Assembly (NCBI GenBank): GCA_035554595.1
Contig: DATMIH010000175.1
Coordinates: forward strand, 1-10,701
Reading direction: 5' to 3'
DNA: 10,701 nt
DNA from: VRUE01 sp035554595
GTDB lineage: Bacteria; Actinomycetota; Thermoleophilia; Solirubrobacterales; 70-9
Of this stretch, positions 1 through 6,364 are shown piece by piece (positions within the stretch are counted from its first letter, which is position 1; each line of letters begins with the position of its first letter). Both the position numbers and the translations under genes were made by a program. The notes under the pieces are model-generated. The model was not told where the DNA came from and ran no database searches. It saw only the letters and a program-made list of their open reading frames with translations.

Positions 1-864
1 GCCCTCATAGCCGGCGCAGCTGAGGAACCACTCGAGCATCGTGAACTCGGGGTTGTGTTTGGGCGAGATGCCCTCGTTGCGGAAGAACCTGCTCAGCTCG
101 TAGACGTTCTCGAAGCCGCCGACGATCGCCCGCTTCAGGTAAAGCTCGGTCGCGGTGCGCAGGAACAGTTCGCGGCCCAGCGCGTGGTGGTGGGTGGTGA
201 ACGGGCGCGCCGCGGCGCCGCCGGCGAGGGTCTGCAGGATCGGCGTTTCGACCTCGACGAAGTCGTGCTCGTTCAGGTAGCTGCGGATCGCCGCGACCAA
301 CTTCGCCCGCATCGCAAAGGTCTTGCGCGAGTCCTCGTTGGCCATCAGGTCGAGCTCACGCTGGCGGTAGCGGACCTCGGGGTCGGAGATGCCGTGGAAA
401 AGGTCGGGGGGGTCGCGCAGGGCCTTGCCCAGCATCGTGCACTCGCGCACGGCCAACGCCAGCTGGCCGCGCTTGGTCACGTAGAGGTCGCCCTCGATGC
501 CGACCGCGTCGCCGATGTCGAGCGCGTCGATGCGGGCGAAGGCCTCCTCGCCGATCGCATCGACTCGGGCGTAGGCCTGGATCGAGCCGGTCAGGTCGCG
601 GATGTCGAGGAAGATCGTCTTGCCGTGACCGCGTCGTCCCACCACGCGGCCGGCGATCCGGTAGGAGAACCCGGCCTGCGCACCCTCCTCCAGTTGCTCT
701 GGGTCGTGCGCCGTATGGATCGCCGAGATCTTGTCGCGATCCGGAAAGCCCTCGTGTGGGTAGGGGTCGATCCCTTCCGCCCGCAGCCGCTCGAGCTTCT
801 CGCGGCGGACGCTCTCGGTCGAGCCCTGCGAAGGCTCGGCCTTCGCAGGTGCCCCCTCACTCAT
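1..864 (-). CDS. lysS: Lysyl-tRNA synthetase, class II (N-terminal 288 residues, runs off the window)
   Basis: The enzyme charges tRNA-Lys with lysine in the cytosol. The translated part holds an N-terminal OB-fold anticodon-binding domain (about residues 55-150, with GRVVGRRGHGKTIFLDIRDL and the GDLYVTKRGQLAL strand), then the start of the class II catalytic domain: VRYRQRELDLM, the motif-1 region VEVETPILQTLAGGAAARPF, THHNALGRELFLRTATELYL and the motif-2 stretch ending FRNEGISPKHNPEFTMLEW. These are hallmark LysS sequences. Family members are about 500 residues, so a little over half is present; it is open to base 1. The ATG (864-862) overlaps the prmC TGA as ATGA, so translation is probably coupled. 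The first ~25 residues are low-complexity and contain a strong DNA palindrome (listed separately). It is last in the visible argF-lgt-prmC-lysS run. Confidence 0.96.
   Translation of the reverse strand, partial: MSEGAPAKAEPSQGSTESVRREKLERLRAEGIDPYPHEGFPDRDKISAIHTAHDPEQLEEGAQAGFSYRIAGRVVGRRGHGKTIFLDIRDLTGSIQAYARVDAIGEEAFARIDALDIGDAVGIEGDLYVTKRGQLALAVRECTMLGKALRDPPDLFHGISDPEVRYRQRELDLMANEDSRKTFAMRAKLVAAIRSYLNEHDFVEVETPILQTLAGGAAARPFTTHHHALGRELFLRTATELYLKRAIVGGFENVYELSRFFRNEGISPKHNPEFTMLEWFLSCAGYEG
825..849 (-). repeat. Perfect 11-bp-arm palindrome at the 5' end of lysS
   Basis: Arms CCTGCGAAGGC (825-835) and GCCTTCGCAGG (839-849) flank a 3-nt loop. On the transcribed minus strand it would form a very stable hairpin starting 15 nt after the lysS ATG, inside codons for the unconserved N-terminal tail. 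It may be a REP-like insertion tolerated in the reading frame or an mRNA structure damping lysS translation; both roles are inference. Confidence 0.6.
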
Positions 865-1712
865 GGCGCCAGGCCGACCGTGACCCGCTCGGCGCCCCGG
901 TAATCGGGGCGCGTCTCGGCCTCGCGCAGCAGCCCCCGCATCGCCGGGCCGTGGTGGGTGTCGTGCTCGAGCGCCATCCGCCAGCCGCTCGGCGTTTCCT
1001 CGATCAGGCCGCGAATGATGTCGAGGCCGTCGTCTCCGGCATCTCCGGCCTCAGGGTCCCCCTGCACCGCGACGCGCGGCTCGCGGCGGATCTCCGGCGA
1101 GCGCTCGTCGATCGAGGTGTTGGTGATGTAGGGAAGGTTGGCGATCAGCAGGTCGACTTCCTCGACGTGGTCGGGAATCCCCTGCGCCACGGTCAGCTCG
1201 AGCGCGATGCCCAGACGCTGGGCGTTCTCGCGCGCCTTCTCGGCCGCCTCGGGCGAGAGGTCGGAGGCGGTGACGCGCAGGTCGGGTCGCTCGCTGAGCA
1301 GCGCCAGGGCGATCGCCCCCGAGCCGGTGCCGACCTCGTGCACACGGGCGCCTTTCGGCAGCTCAGCGCCAATCGCGACCAGCAACTCGGTCTCGCGGCG
1401 CGGAATCAAGACCCGATCGTCGACCGTGATCTCGATCTTGCGGAAGCGGCAGCTGCCGAGGATGTACTCGAGCGGCTCGCGCTCGCGGCGGCGAGCGACG
1501 TAGCGCTCGATCTCCGCCTGGGCCTCGGGAGTAACGACCGTGGTGCCGTCGCGCTCCAGCTCCTCGACCCGCATCGAGAGCGCCTTGGCGATTAAAAGCA
1601 TCGCGTCGGCCTCGGGCGTCTCGCAGCCAGCGGCCGCGATCGCCTCGGTTGCCTGCGCCAGGATCTCGGCGGCGCTCGCCGCTGCCGGCGCTCCCTCCGT
1701 CTGGGCTCCCAC
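861..1712 (-). CDS. prmC: PrmC/HemK-family release-factor glutamine methyltransferase (variant motif)
   Basis: This family uses SAM to N5-methylate the glutamine of the GGQ motif of peptide-chain release factors RF1/RF2. The 283-residue length is normal. An N-terminal helical substrate-binding domain (about 15-85, ending REPLEYILGSCRF) is followed by the conserved VLIPRRETELLV (101-112), SAM motif I EVGTGSGAIALALL (126-139), the acidic SASD-type strand end VTASDLSPEA (147-156), and the catalytic-loop region LLIANLPYI (188-196). The loop normally reads NPPY; here it is NLPY, and the late LEIG-type motif is LEHDTHHG. The usual prfA partner is not adjacent. The start is GTG, 2 nt after the lgt stop; the stop overlaps the lysS ATG. 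PrmC is the clear best match, though the altered loop could mean a shifted substrate. Confidence 0.88.
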   Translation of the reverse strand: MGAQTEGAPAAASAAEILAQATEAIAAAGCETPEADAMLLIAKALSMRVEELERDGTTVVTPEAQAEIERYVARRREREPLEYILGSCRFRKIEITVDDRVLIPRRETELLVAIGAELPKGARVHEVGTGSGAIALALLSERPDLRVTASDLSPEAAEKARENAQRLGIALELTVAQGIPDHVEEVDLLIANLPYITNTSIDERSPEIRREPRVAVQGDPEAGDAGDDGLDIIRGLIEETPSGWRMALEHDTHHGPAMRGLLREAETRPDYRGAERVTVGLAP

Positions 1713-1714
1713 GG

Positions 1715-2506
1715 CTACAGGCCCGCTACAGGTCTGATCGGTTCGCTGGAAGCCACGGTCGAAAGGCTACCGTGTCGGCGCCGCACGGCGAGGATCCAGA
1801 TTGTTCCGATCGCGATCATTCCCAGGCTCTCGAACTGGGCGGTGGTCAGGCCGAGGGCGGCGTCGCTGTTGCGGCGCAGGAACTCGACCAAGAAGCGCTC
1901 AGCCCCGGCGTAGATCAGGTAAATCGCGAAGAGAACGCCGGCGCGGAAACGATCGCGCAGCTGCCAGAGGATCCAGGCGCCGAGACCCATCGCCAGCGTC
2001 TCGTAGATCGGCGTTGGGTGGACGGTGCGATCGGTGGGCACGGTGCCGTTGGGGTAGGACATCGCCCAGGGTCCGTTCCAGGGCTTGCCGTAGTCGCCGT
2101 CGCCGGAGAGCTGGCAGCCGCAGCGGCCGATCGCGTAGCCGAGCGCCAGGGCAGGCGCCGCGAGGTCGAGCAGGGTGAAGCCGAGGAAGTCGCGGTACCA
2201 GGCCCAGGCGAGGACGGCGAGGGCGCCACCGATCGCGCCGCCGTACCAGACCAGTCCCGAGCCGGAGAAGAGATTGCCGATCAGGTCGCTCTTGACGCTG
2301 CTGTAGTTCTGCACGATGAAGTAGATCCGCGAGCCGACGATGCCCCCGATCAGGGCCGCGAAGCCCATCTCATAGGCCCAGTCGACCGGCTTGCCGATCT
2401 CCTTCAGCCGCTTGCCGATCAGTGCGCCAGCGGCGAGAAAGGCGAGCGCAAACATCAGCCCGAAGGTCTGCAGGGTGAGCGGCCCGATGTGCAGCTCGGG
2501 GTACAT
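1715..2506 (-). CDS. lgt: Prolipoprotein diacylglyceryl transferase Lgt
   Basis: Lgt is an integral membrane enzyme that moves diacylglycerol from phosphatidylglycerol onto the lipobox cysteine of prolipoproteins, the first step of lipoprotein maturation. The 263-residue protein has about seven hydrophobic segments. Recognisable elements are the N-terminal FGLMFALAFLAAGALIG, IGGIVGSRIYFI (53-64), GLVWYGGAIGGALA (84-97), the signature region AIGRCGCQLSGDGDYG (125-140) with its conserved arginine, HPTPIYE (163-169, usually HPTQLYE), and ERFLVEFLRRN (203-213). The GDGDYG form differs from the common GCCYG or GELWG forms but keeps the arginine and glycine frame. The ATG lies 3 nt after the argF stop, and the stop lies 2 nt before the prmC GTG, so the genes are almost surely co-transcribed. 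The C-terminal ~20 residues are a short polar tail. Confidence 0.95.
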   Translation of the reverse strand: MYPELHIGPLTLQTFGLMFALAFLAAGALIGKRLKEIGKPVDWAYEMGFAALIGGIVGSRIYFIVQNYSSVKSDLIGNLFSGSGLVWYGGAIGGALAVLAWAWYRDFLGFTLLDLAAPALALGYAIGRCGCQLSGDGDYGKPWNGPWAMSYPNGTVPTDRTVHPTPIYETLAMGLGAWILWQLRDRFRAGVLFAIYLIYAGAERFLVEFLRRNSDAALGLTTAQFESLGMIAIGTIWILAVRRRHGSLSTVASSEPIRPVAGL

Positions 2507-2509
2507 CGC

Positions 2510-3394
2510 TCAGCCGGCGAGCAGCAGCTCGAGCAGGGCCTTCTGCGCGTGCAGGCGGTTCTCAGCCTGGTCCCAGACGGCGGAGCGATCGCCGTAGAGC
2601 ACCTCGGCGGTGATCTCCTCACCGGGGTGTGCCGGTAGGCAGTGGAGGACGATGGCGTCGTCCTTGGCGGCGGCAAGCAGGTCGGCGTCGACCCGGAACG
2701 GCGCCAGGTCGGCGCGGCGGCGCGCCGCCTCCTCCTCATCGCCCATGCTGACCCAGACGTCGGTGTAGATCGCGTCGGCACCGGCCGCAGCGTCGCGCGG
2801 GTCGGCGGTCAATTTCGCTTCGTGTCCCTGCTCGAGCTGGTAGCCGGGCGGCGCCGCGACGACGACCTCGACCCCGGCCAGCTCACCAGCGATCGCGAGC
2901 GAGCGGGCGACGTTGTTGCCGTCGCCGACATAGGCGAGACGCTGTCCGGCGAGGTCGCCGCGGCGCTCGCGCATGGTGAGCAAGTCGGCTAGCGCCTGGC
3001 AGGGATGGTGAAGCGGCGTCAGCGCGTTGATGACCGGAACCTCTGCAGCGGCGGCGAGCGCGGCGACCTGCTCATGCGAGCCGGAGCGGATCACGATCGC
3101 ATCGACGTAGCGCGAGAGCACGCGGGCCGTGTCGCTGACCGACTCGCCGCGCGATAGCTGCATCTCATCGCCGCGCAGCACGATCGGGTTGGCGCCGAGC
3201 TCGGCGACCCCGACCTCGAAGGAGATCCGCGTGCGGGTCGAGGGCTTCTCGAAGACGAGCGCGATGCTGCAGCCGGCCAGCGCGTCGGAGCCGAGGCGCT
3301 TGCCGCGCCCCGCTTTCAGCGCCGCGGCGCGGTCGAGCAGCTTGCCGAGCTCGAAGGCGCCCAGCTCTTCGCCAGTGAGGAAGTCCCGCTTCAA
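2510..3394 (-). CDS. argF: Ornithine carbamoyltransferase ArgF
   Basis: ArgF joins ornithine and carbamoyl phosphate to give citrulline in arginine biosynthesis; it is cytosolic and normally trimeric. Seen in order: the N-terminal KRDFLTGEELGAFELGKLL, carbamoyl-phosphate motif STRTR (52-56), RGESVSDTARVLSRYVDA (82-99), HPCQ (130-133), VGDGNNVARS (156-165), the ornithine-loop SMG within DVWVSMGDEEEA (212-223) and HCLP (251-254). All catalytic motifs are intact. I chose the TTG at 3394-3392 because homologs start MKRDFL-like right there, giving 294 aa against a family norm of about 300; the open frame upstream continues to 3664 but carries arginine-rich antisense of the divergent gene. There is no Shine-Dalgarno sequence, and a TAGTAT box sits 7 nt upstream, which would fit a leaderless transcript. 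It heads the minus-strand run. Confidence 0.95.
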   Translation of the reverse strand: MKRDFLTGEELGAFELGKLLDRAAALKAGRGKRLGSDALAGCSIALVFEKPSTRTRISFEVGVAELGANPIVLRGDEMQLSRGESVSDTARVLSRYVDAIVIRSGSHEQVAALAAAAEVPVINALTPLHHPCQALADLLTMRERRGDLAGQRLAYVGDGNNVARSLAIAGELAGVEVVVAAPPGYQLEQGHEAKLTADPRDAAAGADAIYTDVWVSMGDEEEAARRRADLAPFRVDADLLAAAKDDAIVLHCLPAHPGEEITAEVLYGDRSAVWDQAENRLHAQKALLELLLAG

Positions 3395-3400
3395 GCAGCG

Positions 3401-3407
3401 GATACTA
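3401..3407. promoter_or_regulatory. Possible overlapping divergent -10 boxes for argF and the phosphatase gene
   Basis: Only 18 nt separate the argF TTG (3394) from the divergent GTG (3413). The sequence GATACTA reads TAGTAT on the minus strand, 7 nt before TTG, and GATACT on the plus strand, 6 nt before GTG. Both are placed as in leaderless actinobacterial transcripts, where the -10 box lies 6-7 nt before the start codon. No convincing -35 boxes were found. The spacing is observed; promoter function is inferred. Confidence 0.35.
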
Positions 3408-3429
3408 CGGCGGTGGAATTCACCGCCGT
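3407..3429. repeat. 9-bp-arm inverted repeat over the start codon of the EEP gene
   Basis: Arms ACGGCGGTG (3407-3415) and CACCGCCGT (3421-3429) surround GAATT. The first arm contains the GTG start codon at 3413-3415, and the repeat touches the possible shared -10 box. It could be a DNA operator controlling both divergent genes or an mRNA hairpin hiding the start. The central GAATTCA slightly resembles half of an ArgR box, but the canonical two-half ARG-box spacing is absent. Confidence 0.45.
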
Positions 3430-4288
3430 CAGCTGGAACCTCTTCCACGGCCGCGACTTCCCGCCCGATCCGGCCCTCTTCACCTGGCGCTCGCGACTGC
3501 TCGGTATCGAGGAGCGAAACGCGACGCACGTCCAGGTCAACCGCGAGCTGCTTAGCGAGTTCGCCGAGCTGCTCGCCGCCGCCGAGTGGGACGTGGCCTT
3601 GCTGCAGGAGTGCCCGCCGCGGTTCGCCGGTCCTCTCGCGGAGGCGTGCGGCGCCGAGGTGCATCGGGTCCTCACGTCACGCAACTCGCTCAGCCCTCTG
3701 CGCACCTTCATCGCCCACTACAACCCGGACCTGATCGCCTCGGGTGAGGGCGGCTCGAACCTGACCCTGGTGCGATCACCGCTTCGGTGTGCTCTATCCG
3801 CCCATGATGGGGAAAAGACACACCGGAGCGGTGGGATCGTCGAGCGGCGGGAGCTGGCGATCCATGCCGGGCGGCCGGAGCGGCGGGCGATGGCGTTCAC
3901 CCGCGTCGATCTAGGCGAGGGCGCTGGCCTCTGCGTCGCCAACCTGCACGCGACCAACGATCAGCCGGAGATGGCGACGGTAGACGTACTGCGCGCCGCC
4001 GAGGCCGCGACCGAGTGGGCAGGGGACTCGGCGCTGCTCTTCGGCGGCGACCTCAACCTGCGACCCGCCGAGAACCCCGATGCCTTCGAGGCGCTGCGCG
4101 AGCGCTTCGGACTCGATGGTCACACCCACCCCCGCGCGATCGACCACCTGCTCACCCGCAATCTCGAGATCGCCGAGCCGCCAAGGGCTTGGCCGCCCGA
4201 GCGGCGGGAGCTCCCCCGGGACGGCCTCCGGCTCCGCCTCTCCGACCACGCCCCGGTCCAGGCTCGCTTCAAAACGGGTGGCCCATAG
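3413..4288 (+). CDS. Endonuclease/exonuclease/phosphatase (EEP) family protein
   Basis: EEP proteins are Mg2+-dependent phosphodiesterases (AP endonucleases, DNase I-like nucleases, sphingomyelinases, phosphatases). This 291-residue protein has the whole catalytic set: SWNLFHG with the conserved Asn (residue 9), LLQE with the metal-binding Glu (66), NLHAT with Asn177 and His179, GGDLNLRP with Asp213 and Asn215, AIDHLL (242-247) and LSDHAPV with Asp278 and His279. There is no signal peptide or membrane segment, so it is probably cytosolic. The substrate cannot be told from sequence; the family is too broad to claim DNA repair. The start is GTG at 3413, the first residues already forming the conserved first strand. 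It is divergent from argF, and a 63-nt gap follows before the lysine-rich gene. Confidence 0.88.
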   Translation: MEFTAVSWNLFHGRDFPPDPALFTWRSRLLGIEERNATHVQVNRELLSEFAELLAAAEWDVALLQECPPRFAGPLAEACGAEVHRVLTSRNSLSPLRTFIAHYNPDLIASGEGGSNLTLVRSPLRCALSAHDGEKTHRSGGIVERRELAIHAGRPERRAMAFTRVDLGEGAGLCVANLHATNDQPEMATVDVLRAAEAATEWAGDSALLFGGDLNLRPAENPDAFEALRERFGLDGHTHPRAIDHLLTRNLEIAEPPRAWPPERRELPRDGLRLRLSDHAPVQARFKTGGP

Positions 4289-4307
4289 TCGCTCGATCGG
4301 CAGGAAT

Positions 4308-4316
4308 GCGATAGTC
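4308..4316 (+). promoter_or_regulatory. Possible extended -10 promoter for the lysine-rich gene
   Basis: TGCGATAGT at 4308-4316 resembles an extended -10 element (TG-N-GATAGT against TG-N-TATAAT). Transcription would start near 4323, about 30 nt before the gene. No good -35 is visible, so this is only a candidate. Confidence 0.25.
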
Positions 4317-4343
4317 AAGCGGAGAACACCCGCCCAAACGACC

Positions 4344-4349
4344 AGGAGG
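4344..4349 (+). promoter_or_regulatory. Strong Shine-Dalgarno AGGAGG with two candidate starts
   Basis: A perfect AGGAGG lies just 2 nt before ATG 4352 and 11 nt before the in-frame ATG 4361. Neither spacing is ideal (5-9 nt), so either ATG could be used; the encoded difference is only MTE. This is the strongest ribosome site in the window and suggests the product is abundant. Confidence 0.65.
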
Positions 4350-4351
4350 CG

Positions 4352-4828
4352 ATGACGGAAATGGCCGCGAAAAAACAGTCAACCGGCAAAGCGACGAAAA
4401 AAGCAAAAGCCGGCGCGCGAGCCAAACCGGCATCAAAAAAAGCAAAAGCAAAAAGTATTAAAACAGCAAAAAAAGCTAAAACGACGAAAAAAGCAAAAGC
4501 AAAAAGCGGAGCGAGCAAAGGGGCGACTACGGGGCTCGACAAGAGCGTCGAGCAGTTCCGCGAAAGCCTCGAGCGCAACGTCACGGTCAGCCGCGACCGC
4601 CTGCAAGAGGTCGTTGACGACGCGGTCAAACGCGGCCGGATGACCCGCAGCGACGCCGAGAAAATGCTCTCCGAACTGGTCAAAAAGGGTCGCCGCCAGA
4701 CCGACTCGCTACTCAAAGAACTTGAACGACTGGTCAAACAGGCACGCCGCGAGGTTGGCGGGCGGGCCGAGCCGGTGCGCAAACAGGCAACGCAGGCCGC
4801 ACGACGCGCCCGTAAGAAACTGCCCTAG
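4352..4828 (+). CDS. Lysine/alanine-rich histone H1-like tail fused to a phasin-like helical domain
   Basis: The 158-residue product is very basic. Residues 7-56 are nearly all Lys, Ala, Ser, Thr and Gly, with repeated AKKAK, KKAKAK and TKKAK units, like the DNA-binding tails of histone H1-like, HupB and PhaF proteins. Residues 63-158 are charged and probably helical or coiled-coil: LDKSVEQFRESLERNVTVSR, then LQEVVDDAVKRGRMTRSDAE, then LVKKGRRQTDSLLKELERLV, resembling small phasin-like proteins. There is no signal peptide, membrane segment or catalytic motif. By count 27 of 30 lysines use AAA, including all 20 in the tail, although the surrounding genes strongly favour G/C-ending codons. Binding DNA, RNA or a polyphosphate or PHA granule surface is possible; none is proven. 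Its stop overlaps the next gene's start. Expression of the frame is well supported; the function is not. Confidence 0.82.
   Translation: MTEMAAKKQSTGKATKKAKAGARAKPASKKAKAKSIKTAKKAKTTKKAKAKSGASKGATTGLDKSVEQFRESLERNVTVSRDRLQEVVDDAVKRGRMTRSDAEKMLSELVKKGRRQTDSLLKELERLVKQARREVGGRAEPVRKQATQAARRARKKLP
4370..4519 (+). repeat. A-rich low-complexity repeat encoding the poly-Lys/Ala tail
   Basis: Short units such as GCAAAAGCAAAAAG and ACGACGAAAAAAGCAAAAGC recur several times, in clear base-composition contrast to the GC-rich surroundings. Runs of up to seven A (for example at 4435-4441) make it prone to slippage, so tail length may vary between strains. Confidence 0.7.
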
Positions 4829-6174
4829 TGGAGCAAACCACCGGTGAGGCACCGGTCCGCCGCCATCGGGGCGAGCAGCTCGAGGTAGAGATCGACTCGC
4901 TCGCCTTCGGTGGGCGGGGGCTGGCCCGGGCAGACGGGCTGGTCGTCTTCGTTTCCGGGGCGCTGCCGGGCGACCGAGTCCGGGTCGAGATCACGAAAGC
5001 GAAGAAGCGCTTCGCCGAGGCGCGCACGGTGGAGCTGCTCAGTCCCGGGGCCGAGCGCATCGCCGACCGTTGCACGCACGAGGGCGAGCCCTGCCCCGGC
5101 GCGCCTTGGCAGGGACTTGATTACGCGCGCCAGCTGACCGAGAAGAGCGCCCAGGTCGAGGAGGCGCTGCGGCGGATCGGCGGGCTCGACGGCTTCGAGC
5201 TGGAGCAGATCGAGCCGGCGGCCGAGCAGTGGCGCTACCGCAACAAGCTCGAGTACTCCTTCGGCGAGCGCGACGGCGAGCCGATCCTCGGCTTCCACGC
5301 CCGCGGCCGCTGGGACCTGATCGTCGACGTCGACGACTGCCAGCTCGCCTCCGAGCGCGGCAACGCGGCGCGCAACGCGGTCCGCGACTGGGCCCGGCTC
5401 GAGTCCATCCCCGCCTATGACGGCAGCGAGCGGACCGGAGTGCTGCGCAACCTGGTGGTGCGCGAGGGCTGGCGCACGGGCCAGATCCAGACCCGCCTGG
5501 TGACCTCAGCGGCGCGCTTTCCGAAACCCCCGGTCGACCTGCACACGGCGATCGAGGGTGACTCGGGCGGCACCGACGGGCCCACCGGCGCGCTCGGAGA
5601 GGAACGCCTGCGCGAGGAGCTCTTCGACCTGAAGCTGGAGATGTCGCACGGCGCCTTCTTCCAGACCAACACCGAGATGGCCGAGCGGCTCTACGCGATC
5701 GCCGCCGAGTTCGCCGGCCTCAGCGGCAGCGAGCGCGTCTTCGACCTCTACTGCGGTATCGGCACGATCGGGCTGACGATGGCGAAGCGGGCCGGTGAGG
5801 TCTGGGGCCTGGAGATCGTCCCCGAGGCGATCGCCGACGCCGAGCGCAACGCCGAGCGCAACAAGATCGAGAACGCCCACTTCATGGCCGGCAGTGCCCG
5901 CACCGGCGTGCGCCCGCTGATCGAGAAGGCCGGCAAACCCGACGTCGTCGTCATCGACCCGCCCCGCGCCGGCCTCTCGCAGAAGATCGTCCGCCGCGTG
6001 CTCGAGTGCGAGGCAAAGAAGATCGTCTACGTCTCCTGCAACCCGACCACCCTGGCGCCCAATGCCGCCCAGATGGTCGAGGCCGGCTACAAACTGCGCC
6101 GCGTCAAGCCGGTCGACATGTTCCCCCAGACCCCGCACATCGAGTGCGTGGCATTGTTGGAGAAGAACGAGTAG
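4828..6174 (+). CDS. rlmD: RlmD/RlmCD-type 23S rRNA uracil-C5 methyltransferase
   Basis: This family makes 5-methyluridine in 23S rRNA using SAM. An N-terminal TRAM RNA-binding domain (about 16-72, EIDSLAFGGRGLARADGLVV onward) distinguishes it from TrmA. The catalytic domain shows FFQTN (277-281), SAM motif DLYCGIGTIGL (306-316), VVVIDPPRAGL (373-383), the nucleophile Cys404 in YVSCNPTTLA (401-410) and the general base Glu439 in PHIEC. Length 448 is normal. The iron-sulfur region has Cys82, Cys89 and Cys171, but the fourth expected ligand is Ala92 (CPGAPWQ instead of CGGCxxQ). The GTG start overlaps the preceding TAG by one base (TAGTG), so it is translationally coupled to the lysine-rich gene. 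The exact rRNA target position cannot be fixed from sequence. Confidence 0.9.
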   Translation: MEQTTGEAPVRRHRGEQLEVEIDSLAFGGRGLARADGLVVFVSGALPGDRVRVEITKAKKRFAEARTVELLSPGAERIADRCTHEGEPCPGAPWQGLDYARQLTEKSAQVEEALRRIGGLDGFELEQIEPAAEQWRYRNKLEYSFGERDGEPILGFHARGRWDLIVDVDDCQLASERGNAARNAVRDWARLESIPAYDGSERTGVLRNLVVREGWRTGQIQTRLVTSAARFPKPPVDLHTAIEGDSGGTDGPTGALGEERLREELFDLKLEMSHGAFFQTNTEMAERLYAIAAEFAGLSGSERVFDLYCGIGTIGLTMAKRAGEVWGLEIVPEAIADAERNAERNKIENAHFMAGSARTGVRPLIEKAGKPDVVVIDPPRAGLSQKIVRRVLECEAKKIVYVSCNPTTLAPNAAQMVEAGYKLRRVKPVDMFPQTPHIECVALLEKNE

Positions 6175-6181
6175 CGCGGAA

Positions 6182-6364
6182 CTAGGTTCGACGGCGACAT
6201 GCCTCGCCTTGCTTGAAGCGCAAGTCGCTCAGTTCACGCCTCAACGAATGAAGTTCAGACGTCAACTCTCGACGGAGACCACGGATGTCATCGTTGATCC
6301 AGGCGACCTCCCGAGCCACTCGTCCTTCCAGATTCTCTACTCGCCTTTCGGTCCAGTTGCTCAT
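6182..6364 (-). CDS. Small putative coiled-coil protein (60 aa)
   Basis: I do not recognise this gene. It encodes MSNWTERRVENLEGRVAREV, then an uninterrupted charged helix with heptad-like leucines (LRRELTSELHSLRRELSDLR), ending in a basic tail. The ATG (6364-6362) has GGAGA two nt upstream and AT-rich promoter-like DNA before that, which favours a real gene. The stop lies 8 nt from the convergent rlmD stop. The base composition is visibly less GC-rich than its neighbours, so it could be a lineage-specific or recently acquired gene. No function is proposed; an oligomerising or regulatory small protein is possible. Confidence 0.42.
   Translation of the reverse strand: MSNWTERRVENLEGRVAREVAWINDDIRGLRRELTSELHSLRRELSDLRFKQGEACRRRT

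Noticed and set aside
55..903. Long plus-strand open frame opposite lysS
   Set aside because: It is antisense to a clearly conserved LysS frame; the translation is Arg/Ala/Leu/Val-rich with no family motif, as expected from GC-rich mirror frames.
1649..2638. 329-codon plus-strand open frame opposite prmC, lgt and argF
   Set aside because: It crosses three well-supported genes on the other strand, and its product is low-complexity without recognisable motifs.
3413..3429. ArgR (ARG box) operator upstream of argF
   Set aside because: Only a GAATTCA core is present; the two half-sites with an AT-rich centre that define ARG boxes are missing.
3395..3664. Longer N-terminus for ArgF (384 aa, ATG at 3664)
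   Set aside because: The extra 90 residues are antisense of the EEP gene and lack ArgF similarity; the family N-terminus begins at the TTG at 3394.
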